Below are positions 23,701 through 36,421 of a stretch of DNA of 64,000 nt, piece after piece (position 1 is the first letter of the stretch; every line of letters starts with the position of its first letter). The stretch is from NCBI GenBank assembly GCA_907163345.1, contig CAJQUN010000001.1, forward strand, positions 5,146,001 through 5,210,000. The letters run 5' to 3'. The position numbers were made by a program, and so were the translations under genes. The notes under the pieces are model-generated. The model made no database searches. It was not told where the DNA came from and saw only the letters and a program-made list of their open reading frames with translations. The DNA is from Haberlea rhodopensis. Its lineage: Eukaryota; Streptophyta; Magnoliopsida; Lamiales; Gesneriaceae.

Positions 23701-26700
23701 ATGATTACGAGGAATGTCAAGAGCCAAACATGTAAACTGCAAAGCATAAGATGAAAAAAAGAGTGTACAACATATTATATTGCATGCATCTAAATATCAA
23801 GAAGCATTTTAACATCTTTATTTTGGAGTTTTGTGGATTAGTTGCAAAAGAGTTCATTTTAGTTCTTTCGATGAGTAAGGTCAATTGTTTCCAAATAGTA
23901 TTTATTTTCCAAAGATTTTGCTAAGTGAAGAACAACAATTATCAGTTCAACTTGATGCGTGAGGCTCAGGCTCTCAGTACACAACCTAAACCTTAGGAGA
24001 TTTTGGGGAACAACCCTGGTGAAACTTTATTATTATTATTTTGAAATAGCCCTCTGTAGTGTATTCAAATGCACTAGAGAGGGGTATTTCCCAAAAAAAT
24101 TAAAAAATTTTACCAGGCTTGTTTTTTTGCAAACTGTGCCCCCCAAACCTCCTTATCGCCGGGAGAACTTGAAGGCCCAGAGGGAGAATTCAACTAAAAT
24201 CAACCTGTTTGAAAACAACTTTTTCTATGTATTTTACAACAATAATTGCAAACAGAAAGGGAGCACCACTTAACTAGTACATTCTAAGCATCCCATTACC
24301 CATAGCTGATGAAAATGCATATCAATTTTCATTCACTTCTAGGCCTTGGGTGAGAGGGGAGAATAGCACAGAATAAATCAAATAGAAGTGTAAATGACAA
24401 TTATTGCAGAGATAATTAACAACCATTATCTGAGAATTGATATGAGAAATAAACCAGTCTTGTAATAGCCACGTTATGGCAATAATGCTAATTATAAGAG
24501 AGTTAAATTACAGGTGAATTCAGCAACTATAAATATCCACAATATCTGCATGAGAAATTTTTAGGAATTTTGTACAAACTCTCTCTCCAAGAAATAGTTC
24601 AGCTGCAATTTCCAACTAAGACACAAAATTACCAACAAAGAAAAATCCAGTAATGAAAAGCTCAATTTTCCTAGCTTTCTCTTTTCCCGAACTCATTTTT
24701 TTTCTCGCTTCAACGGCATTTAGCTACAAACTGTAAGTAGTTTTCTGCTTTAAAACTTTATATTATGTTTTACATCGGGTGACCACATTGCATATTTTAA
24801 TCTTCAAATTCTGGAAATATGAAACACGGTCTGTCTCTGGCCATGATTGTAATACAAATTGATTTTCTTTCTGAATATCTTTCTCTTCATTCATCACTCC
24901 ATTAAATAGGATACAATTACAACTTATCTAGGGAAAGTACAACCTATGTATGGAAAGATTAACAGCCTAATTTAAAATATTATCTGCCAAATTTACATCC
25001 TAATGTAATAGCCTAAATGCTAGACTATTTTACACTATCATCTCCCCTCAAATTGGTGCTGGTTATAAGCAGCAATTTGTCAATTAAGAATTGATGACGC
25101 TGTCGAGTCATGGACTTGGTGAAGATGTCTGCAAGTTGAAGATCGTGGAAACATGTGGTAAAGTGATAGTCTTGCTGTCAACTGCCTCGCGAATAGAATG
25201 ACAATCCACTTCAATATGTTTAGTACGTTCATGGAAGACCGGGTTGGTGGCAATTTGAATAGCACCGGTGTTGTCGCCATGAAGTGGAGTGAGTTGGGTT
25301 TGTGGAAATCAAATTTCGCGCAAAAGACCACGGAGCCAAAGAATTTCAGAGCAAGCAGCAGACATCGTCCGATATTCAGATTCTGTAGACGATTTGGAGA
25401 CTCTTGCTTGTTTCTTGCTTTTCCAAGAGATTAAGGACGAACCCAAAAACATGCACCATCCTGTAACTGAGCGACGAGTGTCCGGGCAGCCAGCCCAATC
25501 TGCTTCACTGTAAGCAATGAGATTTAGTGGATTGCCTGTGGGGAAAAATAAGCCACAAGACGGTGAGCCACGTAGATATCTAATAATGCGACGGACTGCA
25601 GCGAAATGTAAGTGTCGTGGAGATTGCATGAACTGGCTGACTTGTTGAACTGCCAAGGATATATCAGGCCGTGTGATGGTTAAATAATTCAAGCTGCCAA
25701 CCAATTGACGATACATAGCAGGGTCAGAGCGGAGATCACCCTCGTCACGCCTATATTTCACATTGATTTCCAATGGAGTATTGACGGAGGAAGTTTCATC
25801 AAGACGAGCCAATGTGATAAGATCCTGGACATATTTGTGCTGATTTAAGAAAATGCCAGAAGAATCACTGTAGATTTCTAACCCCAAGAAATATGTAAGT
25901 GGACCAAGATCCTTCATGTGGAAAGAAGCATGAAGATGATGTTGTAGTCGAGTGATCAGAGAAGAATCTGTCCCAGTAATAACAATATCATCCACATAGA
26001 CTAGAAGGAGGACAACACCTGCCGTTGTTTTGCAAAGAAATAAAGAGGAGTCATACTTACTTTGCTGAAATGAGAAACGAAGCAGTGTTGTGCGAAATTT
26101 ATCAAACCAGGCTCGTGGTGCTTGCTTTAGTCCATAAATACAGCGCTTCAGTTTACAGACTGCCGAACAAGAAGGAGAGGAAAGCCCTGGAGGAAGTTTC
26201 ATGTAAACGTCTTCTTTTAAATCACCATGGAGAAATGCATTTTTAACATCCATTTGATGCAGTGGCCAACCCCGAGAAGCGGCAATTGAAAGAATTTTAC
26301 GGACGGTGGTCATTTTGGCAACATGTGCAAATGTTTCATCGTAATTGATTCCATATTCTTGGCGATTGCCAAGAGCAACTAATCTGGCTTTATAGCGATC
26401 CAAGGTCCCGTCTGAACGAAGCTTGACAGAAAATACCCATTTGCACCCAATTGCTTTAAAATTGGGCGGACAAGATACCACATCCCATGTATCATTTTCT
26501 TGAAGAGCCTGTAATTCGTCTACCATTGCTTTTTCCCAATAGGGAAGCTTGACAGCTTCGGAGTAAGATCTGGGAATAGGATTAGAGGACAATGTAGCAT
26601 GGAATGAGGTTGGAGAGAAGCCATACCTATCGGGTGCATGAGACGGCCTAGTCGAACGACGAAGCAATGTTTCAGGATCAGAGTCCAGTTGTTGAACCGG

Positions 26701-29700
26701 ATCAGGTGGGGGTCGGGCTCACTAAGTGGCGCAGCAGGACGCCTTCTTTCATACACGAAACCAGGTTTGAAGCGTTGAGGAGTATAAGACAGGGAATCAA
26801 ATGATGGGAGCATAACTGTTGACGGAGTCATTGACGGAGCCAGATTGCTGCTAAAGTAATAGTGATTTTCAAAGAAAACAACATGTCGTGAAATACGAAA
26901 TTTATGACAAGAGACGTCATAACAAATATAGCCTCTGTGAGAGCTACTATAACCCGTGAAGACGCATTTAGTAGCTTGAGCCGACAACTTGTGTCGTTCA
27001 TGTCCTGGCAAGTGTACAAAACAGACGCAACCAAAAGTATGTAAATTTAGATAACTAGGCATGCGATTATAGAGACGGGAATAAGGAGAGGCTAAGTTTA
27101 ATGTACGCGATGGAAGACGATTGATAAGAAAAACCGCGGTAGATAGGGCTTCAACCCAAAATTGAGAAGGTACCATCGATTCAAGTAACAACGTACGAGT
27201 GACGTCAAGCAGATGGCGATTTTTACGTTCGGCTACCCCATTTTGTTGTGGTGTATATGGACATGAATGTTGTGAAATTCCCTTTTTATTGAGGAATGAT
27301 TGAAATGCAGTAGACATATATTCACCCCCCGAATCAGAACGTAAGATTTTGATATGTTTAGAGAATTGTGTGTCCACTAAAGCTACAAACTGTTGGAACA
27401 TCGAAAATACCTCGGATTTAGCCCATAAAAAATAATCCAGGTATATTTGCTATAATCATCGATGAAGGTAACAAAATATTTGTATTTGGCATGAGAAATA
27501 ACGGGTGAAATACCCCACACATCGCTATGTATTAAATCAAAGCAATTTTGAGCACGAGTACCCTGATCAGGAAAAGGAAGAGACTTACTCTTACCTAACT
27601 TACATGTAATACAGTCAGGAAAATTAAGAGATGAAAAACGATTGGTTTTACCCAAGAAACCGGACTTTATTAGATGAGAAAAAATATGCGAATTAGGGTG
27701 ACCCAAACGTTTGTGCCATAGGGCATTGTTATGATGAATTGTATTATAAGCGAAAGAAATAACTGGGGGAATTGAAAAATGTAAGAAAAATAAACGTCCC
27801 ACTTTAGGCCCCTTCGCGAGAATCTTCCCCGACACCCGATCCTACACAAGACAACCAGAACGAGAAAAAGAAACATTATATTTGTCATCAACCAATTGTC
27901 CAACAGAAATAAGACTAGTACTTAGTGCAGGAGATACAAAAACATCCCGAAAAGTAGAATTCACATCAGCAGTTGCATGGATCGGTAACTGATTACCATT
28001 AGCAACGGTAATCTGTAACGGACCCGAATATGGGCGAACATTATGAAGATTGGCAGCAGTCTTGGTCATGTGATTAGAGGCCCCTGAGTCAATCAACCAA
28101 GAGGCAAGGGAAGCGGAGTTATTACCTTGAAGACCCAATGCAGACAGAGCAGAGATAATCATCTGTTGCACCGTTTCAGGGGTGAGAGTGGAAGGCGCAT
28201 CCGTGGGAGCGGAAGAAGAACCAACTGCAGCTTGATATCCTGTGGTATGTCGTTTTGGTGGACGAGTGGGACAAACGGGAAGAAGGTGGCCGGGATTCTT
28301 GCAATAATTGCATTTTTTAGTGGTGCAATGCTTTGCAATATGCCCAAATTCCTTGCAAGTGTAACATTGGACTTGACGTATGTCCTTTTCTTTCCCTTTG
28401 ACATGGGAGACATATGCCACATCATTAGAAAATCCTGAATGTTGGTGGAAATTCCCTTGTGTTGCAAGGTGCTGCTCTTCACGTAGTAATTCCCCGAGAC
28501 AAACATCTAATGATGGAGATGGGTCACGGTTCATTAACGTAGATCGAGCCATCTCAAATTCAGGGCGCAATTTCATCAAGAACTGATCTCTCTTGCTTTG
28601 TTCATGAACAGCTTGAACATCAGCAAGGGAGCCAGCCGGAACCTTAGTATAAATAATATCAGTGAATTCTGTCCACAGAATTGAAAGCCCGTGAAATATT
28701 CCTGGATAGAGAGATTACCCTGAGCGTAATTGGCAATCTCGTATTCGAGTTGAAATCGCCTAGCCACATTGTTTTGACAATAGACTTGTTCTAAGTAGTC
28801 CCACATGGCTTTGGCGGTTTTGTATGGGCGAAGATTTAGTACAATGAGTGGATCGACAGATGCTAGCATCCATGACATGATACGAGCATCTGTAATCTTC
28901 CATTTGGTTAGGGACGCTGTATCAAGAGGGATGGAAGTACTCCCATCAACATGTCCCCATAATTCCTTTCCCGTCACGAACAGACGAAATTGGAATTCCC
29001 AAGCCGAATAGTTTTTACCCGTGAATTTGATACCGAAAGATTCAAAATTACTCATGGTATGAAAGAGTATTTGACAGTATTTCAGTATTAACGTCGCATT
29101 GTGCAAAGCAATTGATGAGAAACAAAGGCTAACACTGATGCGATAAAGCCGATCGAACAAAACCAAATATTAGTTTTTGGGATATCACGATAAAAACAAT
29201 CAATCGAGGGAAAAAAAAATTTCACGCGATGAACAGTAATGCGCGATGAACAGTAGCGATGTGATGAATAGTGCCGCGCGATGAACAGTACGACTCTGTG
29301 AACAGTGACGAGCGATGAATAGTGACGAGCGATGAACAGTGCCGACGCGCGATGAACAATAACGATGCGCAATCAAAATCAGAGAAAGAAAAGACTCGAG
29401 ATTGTATTTGGCTCTGATACCATGCAATACAAATTGACTTCTTTCTGAATATCTTTCTCTTCATTTATAACTCCATTAAATATGATACAATTACAACTTA
29501 TGTAGGGAAAGTACAACCTATATATGTAAAGAATATTAACAACCTAATTTAAAATATTATCTGCCAAATTTACATCCTAATGTAATAGCCTAAATGCTAG
29601 ACTATTTTACACTGTCAATGATGCGGTGGACCACAGTGGGAAATCATTGTTCGGATTTACTTCTAAGCCTGATACAGTGGTGAATCCATTGTTCTAACCT

Positions 29701-32700
29701 CGCCTCTTGGAAGGTTAATTGTATCGGACTTCTATCAGCAGCCATGATGACGCATAAAATTTTGTGAAATGATTTTCTGCTCTGTTATACTTTGTTTCAA
29801 AAACAGCTAAGGCAAATTAATGCTCTATTTTTTTTTTTTGTTTTATTTCTGAAAAGTTTTCTTTGTTTTTCGTATAAATCTGTTCTAATATAAAATGATT
29901 GTACGGGGAGGAAATTGGCTCTCCAATTGTTGAGTGATTCCATCAATACTCGCCTCTTACAACCCTTATGATTGTTGTTCTATTGCTGTTTTTGTAATTT
30001 ATTTATTTTGCCCTGTTGTGATTAAATTTCCAGAAAACACGACCAGCTATGTAATTTCGATTGTTTTCTGGATGTAACAAAATACTTCCGTATTTCAATC
30101 TAATAAAAAACTGGTTACTGGCATTTCTGTACATATAAAGCTTAATGTTCTTAACATTATCAATGCGACACTTTAAAATTGGGACATAACATGATTATGT
30201 TCGCCAATTTTCTGTTCATGTTACCATAATGAACTCTAGCATTGTGTCCAGAGAGCGTGGGTGACACAGAGTTAGTATGCTTATCCCAGGACAATTATTA
30301 GACTGGCAGCTTCTTTAAATTCAGAAACTCGTCAATCTTAGTTTAAAATGAATGATAACAGCACCAAGATGAATGAAAAACAAAAACAGCTGTGTATGAC
30401 GTGGAGTTTCAATATGATTTCACTGGACAAATAACGAGGACAAGAAATTTATGTCAGTGCAATTATACCTTGGGAATGCGCAAAGGATTCTTTGCAGCAT
30501 AGTCACATAGTTTGCCAATCTTTCTGTCATTTGGTTCTTCTTCCTGCAATGTAAGTAAAAAAACTGAAATAATTTCATGGTGGGAAGTATGAAAATCAAA
30601 GAGAGACACACTAACATCAGCAAGCCACAAATATTGTTCCTCATTTGATGCAAAATCTTGCTGAAGAAACTACATCCAGTCTTGGCTGATCTAACATAGG
30701 GGTAAAATGCACATTGCGACCTTTTTTTTTGTTAAGACAAATATTTATAAATATAAATAGAGTACAAGGGTACTCCAACCCTAATACAAGACGACAAATA
30801 ATAAAAGAGACAGTACTCCTACAACTAGGGAAGATTAGAAACCTATAGGAAATGTATGTGGCAGTTGGAACAAAGCCCACCATACAGAACAGAAAACTAA
30901 ACAAAACTAAAAAGTAAAAAACTCCTCCAACTATTAAAACTGAGTCACCCCGGAGGCAGCATAAACACCAAACCAAGCATAGAGAAGCCAACGTAAACGA
31001 GCAAGCAAATACTCATCTTATCTGCCCTTGATATCCCAAGAAAACCGGCCCAAACGAGATTTTGTCACTCCACAACCCATCTAAATATAAGCATCAAGAA
31101 CTACTTTGATTAATACCAACCAAAACTAACAAGATAATAAACAAACTCCTGGTTCCTGACTCCAATCCACAAATGAGTAGCTAAAATCCTTGCTACTTCT
31201 TCTCTTTATCAATATCCACGATCTATATTTTACCAGATCCAACAAGTTATCCCTCTGATCATACAGATTTCTAAATACTCTATTAATTCTTTCCAACCAC
31301 AAAGTCCAAAGTATTACAAGCTAGATAGTAATCCACGCCTTACAACCTTTACTGAAAGTCCAAAGGTCAATGTGATGAAGCAAGTGAGAGACAGGTTCCT
31401 CAAACCTAACCACTCATAACAGTGCATCCACATGGAAGATGCCACTTGGCAAGAGAAAAACAGGTGATCAGTAGATTCCTCTGCTAGGTTGCACAATTCA
31501 CAGTCGTCTGAAGTCGGTTCAAATCTTAAGTTTCTGTATCTGAGATTCTGTTTTATTGGAATACGATCTCTGATGATTCTCCAAGCTAAAGTGGCAGCTT
31601 TATTTGGAGCTAGTGTTTTCCAAATACCTTCAAATGGTCTCAAGTCTGCATCAATGATTGGCTCATTCTGATAAATTTGGTACGCCGATGATAAAGTATA
31701 GTGGTTAGAATGATCATGACACCATGCCCAATTATCGTCTTTATCCTGAACCAGAGCTGACCTGTCAATAAGAAGAAGCAACTCGTTAGTTAAATCCCCC
31801 TCCCAAGAGAACAATTCTCATCTCCAATCCCACGACCATTGCCAAAACCCCTTTCCCAGTGACCCATATTCCCCACTAAAATATATCTATCTCTAGTTAT
31901 AGAAGCCAAACGTGGAAACTTAACATCAAGTCTTTCCTCCCCCACCCACATGTCCCCCCAGAATTTTGTATTCAATCCATTTCCTACCTTTTTAACACCC
32001 CATCCCTAAACCAACCTGTTACATCTCTGAAAGCTATTTTCCTAATCTCCCTCCAACATAAAGAATGAGAATGCCTACCCTCTTCACTCCAAACACACCC
32101 CCCCCCTCCTCAACCAAGGATTCCCAATTTAAGTTACCATATTTAGATTGTAAAACTTTGACCCATAACCTATCACCCCCGTTGATCAACCCCCAACCCC
32201 ACTTCCCCAAAAGAGCCCTATTAAAATAGTCTAGATCCCTAACCCCAAGACCCCACATTACTTTTTGATTTGCATATGTCAGACCATTTAACCCAGGCTA
32301 CTCTCCAGCTACACTCCGCACCCCCCCAAAGAAAGGCTAACTGAAGAGATCTGAGTTTGGCTAAAATTTTCTTAGGAGCTCTGAGCAGGGAAAAGAAGTA
32401 CACTGGAAGAGAGGACAACACAACATTCAGCAATATACGTCCCCCAAGCGATAGACTTTTGTCTTCCCAGCAAGCTAACCTTTTCCTGAATTTCTCCAAC
32501 ACCGGATTCCACAAACTAGAGATCCTAGCGTTCGAACCAATCGGAATACCTAGATATTTGAAAGGTAGCTCCCCAACACCGCAATTCAGAGAAGATGCTA
32601 GAACTTCCATAAAACTCTGATGAACATTAATACCAATGAGGCTAATCTTATTGAAATTGATTTTAACCCAGGCATGATCTCGAATATGCGTAAGATTCCC

Positions 32701-34306
32701 TTGAATGTTTTTACATTAGCGGATGTAGCCTCAGCCACCAGAACAGTGTCATCCGCAAACTGAAGATGAGAAATGGAAATCTCTTCACTACCCCACTTTG
32801 ACCGCTGCCCATAGACCAATATCCACCGCTTTACCGATCATTTTGCTCAAAGCTTCTGCCACAATCAAGTATAGGAAGGGGGACAGCGGATCCCCCTGAC
32901 GAAGGCCTCTTTTCAACGCAAATTCCTCCGATGGGCTCTCCCAATAATAAGCACCGATGCTCGCGCACTAGATACACATTCCATAATCCATCCTCGACAT
33001 TTGGGTCATCAGCTCCATGATATGCTGAAGAGAGCCCCAATTAACCGAATCATAAGCTTTTTCAAAGTCCATTTTGACGATTAACCATTTTCCTCTGCTT
33101 TTTCTTCATCTCTTCAATAAGCTCACTGAAATGGCTTTATCTAATACTGTGCTCAAATGAGAAGCAAGAAGTTTTGCCAGAATCTTATATACACAGCCTA
33201 TCAGAGAGATTGGTCCATACTCCCCAATCTTCGATGGGTTATCTTTCTTGGGAACAATCACAATGAACGATGGATTACCCCCTTTGATTAGTCTGTCATA
33301 CCTATGAAATTCAGCAAGGAATTTCATAAAATCCTCTGTCAACACATCCCAGAAGGTCTTAATGAAATTGAAATTGAATCTGTCTGGACCAGGGCTCTTA
33401 GAACTCTCACAATTCCATACAGCCTTACTAACCTCCTCTTCAGAAAATTCCGCCGTGAGCAAATTATTGTCATTCACATCCAGTTGCTCAAATTGGATCC
33501 CTTGTATTAAAGGTCTATGCCAATTCTATGCTCTGCAAAATATTTGTGCACCTCTTTTTTCACTCCTCCCACTGAGTCTACCGACTGACCATCAATTTCC
33601 AACCCCATAATTTAATTTCTCTTTCTCCTCCGGTTCACATACTTGTGGAAGTAACTAGAATTTACATTGCCTTCCTGAATCCATTTTATTCTAGCTTTCT
33701 GATATAGAAGAGTATCCTTCAATCCTATTTGTTCTATATCTTTCCCTGTCGCATTCCTTCTAAGAATCGCTTCTTCTGATGATAATTCCCTCTGCTCTGC
33801 CCATTCATCCCAAACTTGTAATTCCAACTTAGAATCCTCAATATTCTTGTCCATCCCCCAAAAGACATCCTTATTCCACTTCTTACTAGGACTAACAGTT
33901 CACATTGTGACCTTGATATTCAACAATTACTAGGATTAACATTTCACAATCAATGTAAGGACTCTCCAAACCAATACCAATTTTTTTATAAAATTGGTTA
34001 GCCACAGCACTTCAGTTTTACTATATGGCTTGACTACTGCTAGAATAACAAATTTAGTCACTCGCTTGATGCAAATTGACCAACAGATACTAAGCTTTTA
34101 TGACAAATGACTAAAAAACAATTTTAATCCAAGACACAACATTTAGTCATGATACGAACCTGGGACCGAGGAAAAATATCTGCTATCAACTTCTTGTACC
34201 TCTTCACGGGCTGCCTGGACCTGGTTCTCAGTGAGGGGCAGAAGCAACAGAGGCTACCACACGCCGGCAAGATTTGTCTTGACATCACCCCAGAAACAGC
34301 ACTCAT
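14705..34306 (-). CDS. EFR3-like / SEMI-ROLLED LEAF 2-like ARM-repeat protein
   Basis: Nineteen coding exons give 1,015 residues with unbroken phase: 34160-34306, 30469-30543, 23468-23583, 22738-22852, 22503-22631, 21226-21273, 20234-20412, 19961-20157, 19592-19869, 19298-19447, 18781-19197, 18528-18674, 17747-17822, 16980-17107, 16685-16885, 16462-16602, 16263-16391, 15937-16170, 14705-14845. The start (MSAVSGVMSRQ), the early Cys cluster CGSLCCFCPS, RQPVKRYKKLIADIFPRS and the end SSPYDNFLKAAGC are hallmarks of plant EFR3 homologues such as Arabidopsis At2g41830, which is about 1,025 residues. EFR3 proteins are acylated scaffolds that hold PI4-kinase at the plasma membrane; the Cys cluster is the likely acylation site. 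Rice SRL2 affects leaf rolling. Introns 4 and 10 use GC donors. Introns 1 and 2 carry a LINE and a copia element in the gene's own orientation. All exons look intact. Transcript evidence is lacking, so the small exons rest on phase and homology from memory. Confidence 0.95.
24848..25040 (-). repeat. copia 3' LTR
   Basis: On the minus strand it runs TGATAGTG to TTACA. It matches the 29423-29617 copy over its length with scattered substitutions and small indels. Confidence 0.92.
25080..29055 (-). pseudogene. copia gag-pol, frames broken
   Basis: Starting at about 29055 (MSNFESFGIKF) there is gag. It is followed by two CCHC knuckles near 28370-28290 (CYTCKEFGHIAKHC and CNYCKNPGHLLPVC), the protease motif DSGASNHM, an HHCC integrase N-terminus (WHKRLGHPN ... 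CITC) and an integrase core. Then come reverse transcriptase (YVDDIVITG, about 25990) and RNase H with SSTESEY. Frames shift near 28600-28700, 27390 and 26640. There is an in-frame stop near 27840 and another near 25310 within RNase H. The protein cannot be made from a single frame, so the copy is non-autonomous. Confidence 0.9.
29210..29385 (-). repeat. Short tandem repeats in the copia leader
   Basis: Between the primer site and gag the plus strand repeats GCGATGAACAGT-like units about nine times at irregular 15-25 bp spacing (minus strand ACTGTTCATCGC). The repeats create overlapping spurious frames. They lie in the untranslated leader of the element. Confidence 0.8.
29423..29617 (-). repeat. 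copia 5' LTR
   Basis: On the minus strand it runs TGACAGTG to TTGCA and is followed at once by the tRNA-Met primer site at about 29411-29422. It carries the transcription start of the element if any activity remains. Confidence 0.92.
30721..33900 (-). mobile_element. 5'-truncated LINE in intron 1 of the EFR3-like gene
   Basis: The element runs on the minus strand and ends in an A tail (T run at about 30722-30731 on the plus strand). The flanks share CACATTGYGACC (30710-30721 and 33901-33912), a long target-site duplication as made by LINEs. It holds reverse transcriptase and a zf-RVT domain but no endonuclease, so it is 5'-truncated. It has the same orientation as the host gene and lies wholly within intron 1 (30544-34159). 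Confidence 0.93.
31314..33854 (-). pseudogene. LINE reverse transcriptase and zf-RVT remnant
   Basis: Separate frames hold a linker region (33854-33612), the RT start with KSPGPDRFNF and YGPISLIGCVYKILAKLLA (33477-33106), the catalytic FADDTVL (about 32750), and LPFKYLGIPIG with GGRILLNVVLSSLPVY (32610-32239). The C-terminal zf-RVT region has CELCNLAEESTDHLFFSC (31814-31314). Frames change at least five times and stops intervene. The order matches plant L1-type ORF2. Confidence 0.9.
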
Positions 34307-35806
34307 ATTTGTATTATCAATCAACAGATTTCCTTTTCTATTTCTCGCCAGCTGACTTTCTAACTTTGATTTTTTCTTTCCCTTCTATATTTCATAAATA
34401 TGAGAGATTCTAGAAACTCTTGACAAGAATTAGAAGGGAAAGGAAAGTTTTTAAGATCACAGGAACACTTTCCGGTACCAGCCTACAGAATCCCAAATTA
34501 AAACACACCTCAAGTCAAAACCCCATCAAACCATTTCAAAATACAAGATTAAAAACCATCCAAGAAAATGGGAATCTCATAAATCGAACAAGAAATCCAT
34601 CCACAAACTACATCGTATCAGGTGTCTCGTAATATTGTTTCCAAGACATTCAATTTCTATACACGTTTCAAGAATCTTGAAGAGCAGACATCACGATTTG
34701 CAAAAAAACATGAGCTTTTGGGCATTCCACACATTTTTTATAAAAGCAATTTCACAAAAGAGCAAGAATCTTGATCATATAAAAATATATAATTTATCAT
34801 CAATTCAATAACATCGATCGTATAAAAACATCATTCATCCACAAACATGAAATTACAGACATAATTTTCACACCCAAAAAATTTGTCGGGTTATATCTTG
34901 TTTTCTTGACACACAAATAATAATGTCGTTTCAATTTCACCTTCGGATCAATCCCTGTAATGAACAGACCTGTAAGGCTATTGACCCATCAAAATTTTCC
35001 AAAACTCTTACCGATTCCCGAATCTTATGACTCTCTCTCTCTCCGCGTGCCTTTCCTTTTTCCCTCTAAATTATAACGCCGTGGTTATAGATTTGCATAC
35101 AGGGGAGGAAAGACAAGACGGTTGAATCATAACAAAACAAACTTCTTTAAAATAAAGTTTATTTTAATTTTCAAGAAATTTTTTTATAATTTAAAAAATA
35201 TATATCCATTCATTTTAATTTTTTCGGGAAACATATTTGCTGAATTTTAATTCCCTTTCTATCATTCTCAATTCAAAAATTCCGTTATCCGAGAAATATT
35301 TACAATTAATTTTTTTATTACATTACAAATTTGCTCAACCATGACATATTTTAAAATTTCATAAAACACATTCTTAAAATAAAATATATTTCAGCTAAAT
35401 AAAATTAAAGTGAACCTTTAATTTTCAACAAAGGTTGGAATTAATGATTGAGTTGGGTGTCATTAGTTTGCCAACGATCATGGGTAAAAAGGCAATTATT
35501 AATGGGTTTTTTGTAATAATTGTGTTAGTAAGTTTGACATCTGTAACACATCATTAAATATAATTTTTCTTCTCTTTATTTGATTTTGTTTATCAATTGG
35601 GTTGTCTATATTTTATTGTAAAGGAAAGTGTAAGCCGCTAGAAATTTTATTTTTAAAACAATAATTTTTGAAGTTATGTTGTCAAAGTGAATTGGACTAT
35701 ATGGACACTAATATAAATAAATTGTCAACATAATTAACTTAACCCCAAAAATCAAAAATTAATTTTACAAGCATACCACGTGTATATAAGGACATAATGG
35801 GAGTTT
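34307..35806. other. 5' flank of the EFR3-like gene
   Basis: This is the presumed 5' UTR and promoter of the minus-strand gene. A CT run at 35033-35042 (GA repeat in the sense direction) lies in the zone where transcription might start. A non-coding first exon is possible, but I could not define one. The remainder is AT-rich. Confidence 0.4.
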
Positions 35807-36421
35807 AGAAACCTTATAGTTTTTTATAAGATATATGAGGTTTCAACTAAAAAACAATTGACAATGAGTGGAGTACTTCATGTATATTATAAAGAGTTAG
35901 CATTGTTTATAAACTCCAAAATATGGATAATTCTCAACACGCCCCCCCACGTCTGACATTATATAAGTCAAGCACGCGGATTGATACGAGAGTGACGGTG
36001 AGCATGCGGGCGGAGTAGCCTGACGGATTAATCAATCACATGAGAAACCTGCTTTGATGTTATATTAAGAATACATGGGGTTCAAACTCAAAATAAATTG
36101 ACAATGAGTGGAGTATCTCATGTATCTTATAAAGAGCTTGCATGGTTTCTAAACTTCCAATGTAGTACAATTCTCAACACACCTCATCACATGTGACATT
36201 ATATATAAGTCAAGCATATGGACTGATACGTGGGGTAACGATGAACATGCAGGCGAAGTAGCCTGGCGGAGTAATCAATCGCATGAGAAATCTGCTATGA
36301 TAATATATTAAGAATAAATGGATTTCAACTCAAAACCAATTGATAATAAGTGAAGTAGCTCATATATCTGATAAAGAGTTAGCATTGTTTCTAAACTTCC
36401 AATGTGGAATAATTCTCAACA
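35807..36421 (-). mobile_element. Tandem TRIM-like units: three LTRs and two internal segments
   Basis: On the minus strand TGTTGAGAATT begins three similar blocks whose starts lie at 36421, 36179 and 35939, spaced about 240 bp. Each LTR is about 115 bp and contains CTCTTTATAAGATACATGAG-like sequence. After the first two LTRs come decayed TGGTATCAGAGC primer sites and an internal segment ending near GACTTATATAATGTCA. This is LTR-internal-LTR-internal-LTR, a tandem TRIM. A single LTR-internal-LTR copy lies at 50035-50362. Confidence 0.75.

Larger units (their letters stand above)
24848..29617 (-). mobile_element. Ty1/copia LTR retrotransposon in intron 2 of the EFR3-like gene
   Basis: Two LTRs of about 193 and 195 bp (24848-25040 and 29423-29617) enclose gag-pol on the minus strand. 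A perfect 5-bp duplication, ATGAT, flanks the element (24843-24847 and 29618-29622). Next to the 5' LTR the minus strand reads TGGTATCAGAGCC, the initiator-Met tRNA primer site. Next to the 3' LTR is a GAGGGGAGA polypurine tract. Domain order gag, protease, integrase, reverse transcriptase, RNase H is that of copia elements. The two LTRs differ at several positions, so insertion is not recent, and the frames are broken. Confidence 0.95.

Noticed and set aside
29088..29464. Minus-strand frames rich in HRASLFIARHYSS repeats
   Set aside because: They are translations of the GATGAACAGT leader repeats of the copia element.
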